DNA of 5,262 bases from an uncultured Thalassolituus sp. Its GTDB lineage: Bacteria > Pseudomonadota > Gammaproteobacteria > Pseudomonadales > Oceanobacteraceae. This document shows positions 1-5,262 of the stretch, one piece after another. The stretch is from positions 1 to 5,262 of the forward strand of contig CAJXIT010000258.1 of NCBI GenBank assembly GCA_913054055.1, in the 5' to 3' direction. How positions within the stretch are numbered: position 1 is the first letter of the stretch; every line of letters begins with the position of its first letter. A program made the position numbers and the translations under genes. The notes under the pieces were generated by a model. That model saw only the letters and a list, made by a program, of their open reading frames with translations. It did not search any database and was not told the DNA's origin.

Positions 1-890
1 TGGTTGTGTTTTGCAAGTTGATACCATTTATAAGGCTCATTGCTTTTATTGGATGCCGCAGACTTGATAGCAATTTTTTGTAAACTTGCCAATTGTTCAT
101 GATCTAAACCTTGAACAATTGGTTGGTTTCTTACGTCAAGCCAGTTGTCTGGGTACTTCTTTAGGGCTCGAGTCAGTAGCGTAAATCTGGCGTTTGTGTC
201 CAGCGTGTGCAGGCGAGCATCTTGAAATATTTTATCTGGGCGACGCCAAGCGTTTTGAACAAGTTTAAATTGTTTTTTTAATGCGCGTGGCAGTTGTTTT
301 TTCAAATAACGCACCAGTTTGTATTGTCTTTTATGTTGCGCATTAACCAATCTCTGCCAAATCAGGTCCTGGCTTAAATATCCAATGCGTTTCCATCTCT
401 TGAAGACCTTGTCACATTGCTTAGGCAGAGAGACGCCTTTTAACCAAAGTCTTTGACCTTCTGAAATAGATTCAAAATGCTGATTGGTACGCTCAAGGGC
501 AGTGACTCTATGGCACTGTAGCGTAAGGTTTTCGGTGGTACGATAATATTCTAAAAATAGGTGCCACTTATTCTTTTTAGCAAGGTACTTTACCCATTGA
601 CGATTTAGTCGCTTTGCAGGGGGCTGGCCTTTGTATTTTTTTAAAAATTGATCAATTTCTACCAGAGGGGTGCGATAAAACTGTTTGCGAATCCATCTTG
701 CTTCAAGGTATGGGGCAAGCGGGTGATTAATTAGAGACGCCATGGTCTTATGGAATTTATGGTACTGGCGTTTGTTTAATTGGGACTCGGCTTTTAAATA
801 TTGGTCGTGATTAATGCTGCTTATGGCATGACTTGCCATTGAAAAGCATAAGCTGATGATCGAGATGAAAATGTACTGCTGAATCCGCAT
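1..890 (-). CDS. slt: Soluble lytic murein transglycosylase (Slt70 family), N-terminal part, cut by window edge
   Basis: This gene should encode a periplasmic enzyme that cleaves peptidoglycan glycan strands to 1,6-anhydro-muropeptides. The frame is open from ATG at 890 to the left edge: 296 codons, no stop, no frameshift. Residues 1-22 look like a Sec signal peptide (MRIQQY, hydrophobic core, then ASHA before Ile23). There is no lipobox, so a soluble periplasmic form is expected. The rest resembles the superhelical U-domain of E. coli Slt70: HPLAPYLEARW near residue 60, a WLKGVSLPKQCDKVFKRW block around 148-165 matching WLTGKSQPNACDKLFSVW of Slt70 (recalled), and two cysteines, C126 and C159. 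Their 33-residue spacing equals that of the Slt70 Cys133-Cys166 disulfide pair as I recall it. The catalytic SLT domain (Glu-Ser motif) would lie beyond the edge, so activity cannot be judged. The visible part is strongly basic. The start is supported by GGGGAG six bases upstream of ATG. The gene lies 99 bases downstream of the RND permease on the same strand. Confidence 0.88.
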   Translation of the reverse strand, partial: MRIQQYIFISIISLCFSMASHAISSINHDQYLKAESQLNKRQYHKFHKTMASLINHPLAPYLEARWIRKQFYRTPLVEIDQFLKKYKGQPPAKRLNRQWVKYLAKKNKWHLFLEYYRTTENLTLQCHRVTALERTNQHFESISEGQRLWLKGVSLPKQCDKVFKRWKRIGYLSQDLIWQRLVNAQHKRQYKLVRYLKKQLPRALKKQFKLVQNAWRRPDKIFQDARLHTLDTNARFTLLTRALKKYPDNWLDVRNQPIVQGLDHEQLASLQKIAIKSAASNKSNEPYKWYQLAKHN

Positions 891-896
891 TGGAAT

Positions 897-902
897 CTCC
901 CC
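897..902 (-). promoter_or_regulatory. Shine-Dalgarno site of slt
   Basis: The minus strand reads GGGGAG, six bases before the ATG at 890. This is a strong ribosome-binding match and fixes the slt start. The site lies entirely inside the 3' arm of the inverted repeat at 897-938, so it would be base-paired if that repeat folds in the mRNA. Confidence 0.7.
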
Positions 903-938
903 AGTTCCTTGTATCAGCATAGCTTAAAAACTGGGGAG
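897..938 (-). promoter_or_regulatory. Inverted repeat in slt leader, possible SD-sequestering hairpin or operator
   Basis: On the minus strand CTCCCCAGTT (938-929) is followed 22 bases later by its perfect complement AACTGGGGAG (906-897). With two G-U pairs and one U-A pair the stem extends to 13 bp (926-938 with 897-909), leaving a 16-base loop. The 3' arm holds the slt Shine-Dalgarno sequence and ends six bases before the start codon. If transcription comes from upstream, for example read-through from the efflux operon, the fold would hide the ribosome-binding site. No T-run follows the stem in the direction of transcription, so it is not a typical intrinsic terminator. The repeat itself is seen directly; its function is inferred. 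Confidence 0.5.
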
Positions 939-943
939 TTGAA
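916..943 (-). promoter_or_regulatory. Weak candidate sigma-70 promoter for slt
   Basis: The minus strand shows TTCAAC (943-938) and TATGCT (921-916) separated by 16 bases, a poor -35 and a moderate -10 match. It would start transcription around 909, within about 20 bases of the slt ATG. In that case the upstream arm of the inverted repeat would lie in the promoter spacer and not in the mRNA. A second AT-rich possibility is TATAAA at 966-961, which has no good -35 partner. Neither is convincing. Confidence 0.2.
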
Positions 944-989
944 TCCGAATAAAAGGATTTTTTATAGAGCAATTTGGTCTAAGTATAAT

Positions 990-3900
990 TTAGCTTTGTT
1001 GAGCCAATTCACGCTTTAACTTTTTTTGATCATTTGAAACAAGCAAGCAAGGCGTAAGGAGTAGGGTGAGTACAGTTGCAAAGCTTAAACCACCAGCAAT
1101 GGCGGTAGATAGCTGAGTCCACCATTGCGAACTAGGTGCATCAATCAATACTTCACGATCAATCAAGTCGATATTTAATTGATAGACCATAGGAATTAAG
1201 CCACAAACCGTAGTCACCGTTGTTAGCAGAACTGGTCGTAATCGTTGCGCACCGGTTCTTAGGGCTGCCTCTATGGGCTCTTGCCCGGCTTGTCTTAGGC
1301 GAGCGTATGTATCAATGAGTACGATGTTGTTGTTTACCACAATACCTGCGAGGGCAATCATGCCTACGCCGCTCATAACAATACCAAACGGTTCGCCTCT
1401 GATCATTAGTCCCATATATACGCCTGCAAAAGAGAGAATAATGGCGCTTAGCACTAAGCCTGCTCGGTACATGCTATTAAACTGAGTGACTAAAATTACG
1501 ATCATCATGAAGATGGCAAAGAAGAAAGCCTTAACCAAAAACACGCCTGTTTCTATTTGGTCTTCGGCATCCCCTTTAAATTTATAATTTACGCCATTTG
1601 GTATGTCAGCTTGTTTAAGCGCGGCTTCTATTATCATACGTTTTTCGTTGGCATTCACACCATTAATGACGTCGGCTTCAACAATGTAGCGAATGTTGCT
1701 GCCAGTACGAACTAGGTTGCCACTTTGATGTTTTGCTACTTTTTCGGTGAAGCTACTGATGGGGACAAGTTGACCTTGAGTGGCAACCTTTAAGTTATCC
1801 AGTTGATCTAAATTACGACTAGTTGTCGGTAGGCGTAATCGAATATCCACTTCGTCATCGGCATCGTTAGGGCGATAGGCTCCTAGGTTTAAACCTGATG
1901 TGACCATTTTCACTAAACTGCCCACACTGGCTATGCTGGCCCCCATTCGGCTGGCTGCTTCACGATCCACATCCAGTTCCCATTCAATCCCTTCAAGAGG
2001 TCGACTGTCTTTTATATCTCTCAGTTCAGGGTCAGCTTCTAGCTGGCTTCGTACTTTTTCTACTACCGCTAATAAAACCGGTTCATAGGCGCCAGATAAT
2101 TCTAGCTGAATAGCAGCACCACCGGCAGGGCCGTCTTCTTTTTCTTTGGTTTCTATGATGATGCCTGGAATATCTTGAGTGCGGACTCGAATGTCTTCTA
2201 AAATATCTTTCGCTAAACGACGTTGTTGCCAGTCTTCTAATTCTAATTGAATGCGACCCGCTAAATCTGTTGGGCTATTGCCGTCATTAGGTGGGGTGAC
2301 AAAAGTACTGGTATATAACGTTTTGATTTCAGCCATGTCGTAGACACGCTTTTCAACATTTTTAACAAGTTGATCTCGCTCGTTTAATGAAAGGTTTCCT
2401 CTTGCTCGAACATCAATCACAGCAATTTCTGCATCAACAGCTGGAAAGAACTCAACGCCTTTACCCAAAAACATATACGTGATGATCGTTAACACCATAA
2501 CCCCGATGACACTCCAAAGAGTTTTCTTAGGGTGGTGCACCAGCACATCTAAAATTTTTATATAGCGGCCAGTGAAACCATTCACCTTTGCTAGGTCTCC
2601 ATCTTCGGAGGCTTTAAGCGCGCTGAGGTTTTCTTGATTGATGGCACCCGCTTTTCCAAGCCATGCACCTAATGACGGAATCACAACAAGCGCCATGATT
2701 AAAGAAGCCGACAGCGTAATTAATATCGTAATGGGGATGAACTTCATGAATTCTCCCATGATACCAGGCCAATAAAGTAGGGGGAGGAATACGGCCAATG
2801 TTGTAGCGGTTGATGCAGTAATGGGCCAAGCCATGCGTTTTGCAGCTTCTTTATAGGCGTGAAATTTTGGAGTGCCTTCGGCCATGCGTCTGTCCGCATA
2901 TTCTGAGACTACGATGGCGCCATCCACCAACATGCCAATGCTCAATATTAATGCAAATAGAACCACCATGTTTAAGGTGTAGTCCATTAGGCTTAAAACC
3001 ATTATGCCCATTAAGAACGAGCCGGGTATGGCCATGCCAACAAGTAGGGAGGAGCGAACGCCTAAAAAGCCTACAATGATAATCATAACTAAAACTGTTG
3101 CAAAAAATACGTTGTTAAATAAATCGTCTAAAGTGCGTTTTATTTCTTTTGATTGATCTTGGTTGAAGCTAACTTCTATGCCTTCTGGCCATCTTGTTTG
3201 TTGCTCTTTAACAAGGGTTTTGACTTCATCTAAAGTGGCGATGATATTTGCCCCTAAGCGCTTTGATACTTCGATTGCTAAAGCAGGCTTGCCGTTTATG
3301 CGAGCTTTGCTTTGTGGATCTTTGAATGTCCGTTGGCCAATAGCAACGTCTGCAAAGCGAACAACTTTAGTGCCGTCGACTTTGATGGGCATATTTAAAA
3401 TGTCTTCGGTGCTTTCAATTAAACCAGGTAATTTAACCGCAAAACGACCGGCTCCTGTATCAAGGTTGCCTGCAGCTACTAGCTGGTTATTGTTGTTGAT
3501 TAGGTTAAATAACACTGCTTGATCGATGTTGTAGCTATCAAGTTTTGCTGGGTCAATGATAATTTCTGCGACTTCTTCTCGATCCCCTTGAATTTTAGCT
3601 TCTAATACACCCGTTAATGCTTCAATCTTTTCTCGTAAGTCTTTTGCTATTGCAAATAACACGCGTTCATCTACGTTACCTGCAAGGCCTACTACCATCA
3701 CTGGAAATAACGATAAGTTAATTTCCATTACTTTTGGTTCATCGGTGGCTTGTGGTAACTCGCCTTTTGCGGCATCTACGGCTTCGCGTACATCAATTAA
3801 AGCTTCATCTATATTTACGTCGCTGTAAAAGGTTAGGTTGATAGAAAGGTGGCCTTCGGCCGATGTGCCAACAATTTCTTTTAAACCATCTAGAGACTTT

Positions 3901-4115
3901 AATTCTTTATGCATGGGTTCATATAAAAGTCGGTCAGCATCTTCTGGGCTGATGCCTTCATGACGAATAGAAACATATACGTTTGGAATTTGAACGTCAG
4001 GGAAGCTTTCTTTCGGGATGGTGATAAACGAAACCGTGCCAATGATCATGGCAAGGCTGAATAATAATACAACGGTACGGATTCTACTTAAGGCACCATT
4101 AATCAAAGCATTCAT
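990..4115 (-). CDS. RND-family efflux transporter permease (AcrB/HAE1-like inner-membrane pump)
   Basis: This is a proton-driven inner-membrane pump expected to work as a trimer with the adjacent adaptor and an outer-membrane channel. At 1041 residues it has the normal family length. The layout is typical: TM1 about 13-33, a large periplasmic loop about 34-333, TM2-TM6 about 335-483, TM7 about 530-550, a second periplasmic loop about 553-853, and TM8-TM12 about 855-1026. Family signatures include IPKESFPDV after TM1, GMLVDGAIVVSE in TM4, FLPLLYWPGIMGEFM in TM5-TM6, GIVVNNNIVLID in TM10 and RLRPVLLTTVTTV in TM11. Relative to AcrB, TM4 keeps only one Asp of the pair (D398, then G399), and the TM10 Lys position is Asn928; D935 follows. 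A segment of about 20 residues containing DREV and SQWW (about 980-1000) lies between TM11 and TM12. Translation is probably coupled to the adaptor: the ATG is 2 bases after its stop, with a weak AAGG at 4129-4126. Substrate cannot be read from sequence. The metal-efflux (CusA/CzcA) type is less likely because its TM4 signature differs. Confidence 0.95.
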   Translation of the reverse strand: MNALINGALSRIRTVVLLFSLAMIIGTVSFITIPKESFPDVQIPNVYVSIRHEGISPEDADRLLYEPMHKELKSLDGLKEIVGTSAEGHLSINLTFYSDVNIDEALIDVREAVDAAKGELPQATDEPKVMEINLSLFPVMVVGLAGNVDERVLFAIAKDLREKIEALTGVLEAKIQGDREEVAEIIIDPAKLDSYNIDQAVLFNLINNNNQLVAAGNLDTGAGRFAVKLPGLIESTEDILNMPIKVDGTKVVRFADVAIGQRTFKDPQSKARINGKPALAIEVSKRLGANIIATLDEVKTLVKEQQTRWPEGIEVSFNQDQSKEIKRTLDDLFNNVFFATVLVMIIIVGFLGVRSSLLVGMAIPGSFLMGIMVLSLMDYTLNMVVLFALILSIGMLVDGAIVVSEYADRRMAEGTPKFHAYKEAAKRMAWPITASTATTLAVFLPLLYWPGIMGEFMKFIPITILITLSASLIMALVVIPSLGAWLGKAGAINQENLSALKASEDGDLAKVNGFTGRYIKILDVLVHHPKKTLWSVIGVMVLTIITYMFLGKGVEFFPAVDAEIAVIDVRARGNLSLNERDQLVKNVEKRVYDMAEIKTLYTSTFVTPPNDGNSPTDLAGRIQLELEDWQQRRLAKDILEDIRVRTQDIPGIIIETKEKEDGPAGGAAIQLELSGAYEPVLLAVVEKVRSQLEADPELRDIKDSRPLEGIEWELDVDREAASRMGASIASVGSLVKMVTSGLNLGAYRPNDADDEVDIRLRLPTTSRNLDQLDNLKVATQGQLVPISSFTEKVAKHQSGNLVRTGSNIRYIVEADVINGVNANEKRMIIEAALKQADIPNGVNYKFKGDAEDQIETGVFLVKAFFFAIFMMIVILVTQFNSMYRAGLVLSAIILSFAGVYMGLMIRGEPFGIVMSGVGMIALAGIVVNNNIVLIDTYARLRQAGQEPIEAALRTGAQRLRPVLLTTVTTVCGLIPMVYQLNIDLIDREVLIDAPSSQWWTQLSTAIAGGLSFATVLTLLLTPCLLVSNDQKKLKRELAQQS

Positions 4116-4117
4116 GA

Positions 4118-5251
4118 TTATTTAGCCTTGTTTAAATCTGAATTAATAGTAGGTGAGCTAGTGAGTTCATCATCCGTTAGCGGTGTTTGCTTAAAGACAG
4201 GAATCACTTTTTCACCTGCGCTTACAAAACTTTGACCTGCAATGATTAAATCAACAGGAGTGGGTAGGCCCGATATCCAAATGCCATTGGATTCAGCTTT
4301 CACTAATTGAACCGGCAAAAACTCAACGACTTGTTTGTCGTTTACTCGTTTAGCACCCAGAATGCCGTTTTCATTTAATGAAAGTAATGCGGGGCTTATG
4401 AATACGCCTTGTGTTGCTTGTAATGGAATAGAAATGTCAGCCGTGACTCCGTCAGCTTGTCGCTTGCTTGGGTTTTGAATTTCTAACTCCACTGCAAATG
4501 TGCGTGAAGCTTTGTTTGCTTTGCTGGCTACGTAACGCACGGTACCCGAAACGGTTTTACCATCGATAGTATGACCACTTGCGCTGGTGCCTTTTTTAAT
4601 AAGTTGTAAGTCTTTTTCAGCGGCAAAGCCTTTTATAATAAACGGGTCAAAGCTCATGAGTTGAATCACGGGGTCGCCCACTCTCAAAAAGCTGCCTACC
4701 TCAATATGACGGTTTTCTAGAACTCCACTGAATGGTGCAGTAATTTTTGTGGCGTTTAGCTCAATGGTAAGCAATTCGAACTGAGCTTTAGCGGCTTCTA
4801 AACTGGCTTCACTGGCGGCCAGTCGAGTTTGATTTTGTAAACCTTTGCCAATTAGAGATTTATCGGCTTTGTATTCAAGGGTTCTTTGTTTGACGAGTGC
4901 CTTAGCTTGATTGAGTTGCTGAACCTTGCCTTTAGGATCAATCTCAATGATAACCCTACCTTTTTCAATGAAATCACCTTCTCTGGCATGGATAGCAGTG
5001 ACTTTACCGGCTACTTCACTGCTAATTTGTACTTCACGGCTAGGCGCTGTTTCACCATGAATGATTAGCTCTGGCGTGATCTCTTCTGAGTTAAAACGTT
5101 CTACTTGCACACTGAATAGTGTATCGCTTTCCTGTTTGACAGGGGCCGTGATCGGAGTTGAATCATCTGATGAAAATAGCCCAGTTAACATCCATAGGGT
5201 AATCAAGGTGAAAGAACCTATGGCGATGGCTGGGCCTTTGGCTAATGTCAT
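4118..5251 (-). CDS. RND efflux periplasmic adaptor subunit (membrane-fusion protein)
   Basis: This 377-residue protein should link the RND permease to an outer-membrane channel across the periplasm. Residues about 7-27 form a single hydrophobic N-terminal segment without a lipobox, so it is probably a membrane anchor and not a lipoprotein site as in AcrA or MexA. The domains follow in the usual order: first lipoyl half about 74-105 (ISSEVAGKVTAIHAREGDFI), alpha-helical hairpin about 107-166, second lipoyl half about 167-200 (ITAPFSGVLENRHIEVGSFL), beta-barrel about 203-277, and a membrane-proximal region about 280-352. A polar Thr/Ser/Asp-rich tail ends the protein. The stop lies 2 bases before the permease ATG, which indicates one operon. 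The start at 5251 is provisional: no clear Shine-Dalgarno sequence is visible in the 11 bases upstream, and the frame stays open to the window edge, so the protein may begin slightly further upstream. Any promoter, regulator or first gene of the operon lies outside. Confidence 0.93.
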   Translation of the reverse strand: MTLAKGPAIAIGSFTLITLWMLTGLFSSDDSTPITAPVKQESDTLFSVQVERFNSEEITPELIIHGETAPSREVQISSEVAGKVTAIHAREGDFIEKGRVIIEIDPKGKVQQLNQAKALVKQRTLEYKADKSLIGKGLQNQTRLAASEASLEAAKAQFELLTIELNATKITAPFSGVLENRHIEVGSFLRVGDPVIQLMSFDPFIIKGFAAEKDLQLIKKGTSASGHTIDGKTVSGTVRYVASKANKASRTFAVELEIQNPSKRQADGVTADISIPLQATQGVFISPALLSLNENGILGAKRVNDKQVVEFLPVQLVKAESNGIWISGLPTPVDLIIAGQSFVSAGEKVIPVFKQTPLTDDELTSSPTINSDLNKAK

Positions 5252-5262
5252 GACACGAATCT

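Noticed and set aside
941..963. Short hairpin AATCC/GGATT followed by a T-run, resembling a plus-strand terminator
   Set aside because: The stem is only 5 bp (6 with a G-T pair) with an 8-base loop, and no plus-strand gene precedes it. Read on the minus strand, the direction of the real genes, no T-run follows the stem.
1273..1485. Plus-strand open frame of 70 codons
   Set aside because: It lies wholly inside the RND permease gene on the other strand and its translation resembles no family I recognise. It is treated as a shadow frame.
2840..3522. Plus-strand open frames of 79 and 119 codons opposite the permease
   Set aside because: Both overlap strongly supported permease coding sequence, and their translations show no recognisable domain.
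990..4115. Possible heavy-metal (CusA/CzcA) type RND pump
   Set aside because: The TM4 signature GMLVDGAIVV, the TM10 GIVVNNNIVLID and the general loop sequences fit HAE1-like drug or organic-compound pumps better than the metal group.
4886..5068. Plus-strand open frame of 60 codons opposite the adaptor
   Set aside because: It lies antisense to the conserved first lipoyl half and the hairpin of the adaptor, with no independent support.

Overview
The window looks like a chromosomal segment from a Gram-negative, probably marine gammaproteobacterium. This is an inference from three things: a tripartite-type RND efflux pair, a periplasmic Slt70-type lytic transglycosylase, and moderately AT-rich codon use. 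The exact taxon cannot be fixed from the sequence alone. All recognisable genes lie on the minus strand, so transcription runs from high to low coordinates.

From right to left in transcription order, positions 5251-4118 encode a membrane-fusion (periplasmic adaptor) protein. Its reading frame stays open to the right edge, so its true start could lie just outside. Only 2 bases separate it from a full-length 1041-residue RND inner-membrane permease (4115-990). A 99-base intergenic gap (989-891) follows. The third gene starts at 890 and runs off the left edge: the N-terminal 296 residues of a soluble lytic murein transglycosylase (slt), with the catalytic domain outside the window.

The adaptor and permease should form two of the three parts of an efflux pump. 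No outer-membrane TolC-like channel and no regulator gene lie inside the window. The permease belongs to a clade whose transmembrane proton-relay residues differ from AcrB: one Asp instead of the Asp pair in TM4, and Asn instead of Lys in TM10. The adaptor has an alpha-hairpin that appears one heptad shorter per helix than AcrA. The slt gene concerns peptidoglycan turnover and may be an independent unit.

The most notable non-coding structure is a perfect 10-bp inverted repeat in the gap. One arm contains the slt Shine-Dalgarno sequence, which suggests either a translation-controlling hairpin or an operator. No mobile elements, tRNAs, rRNAs, CRISPR arrays or frameshifts were seen, and I found no evidence of a wholly new system here.
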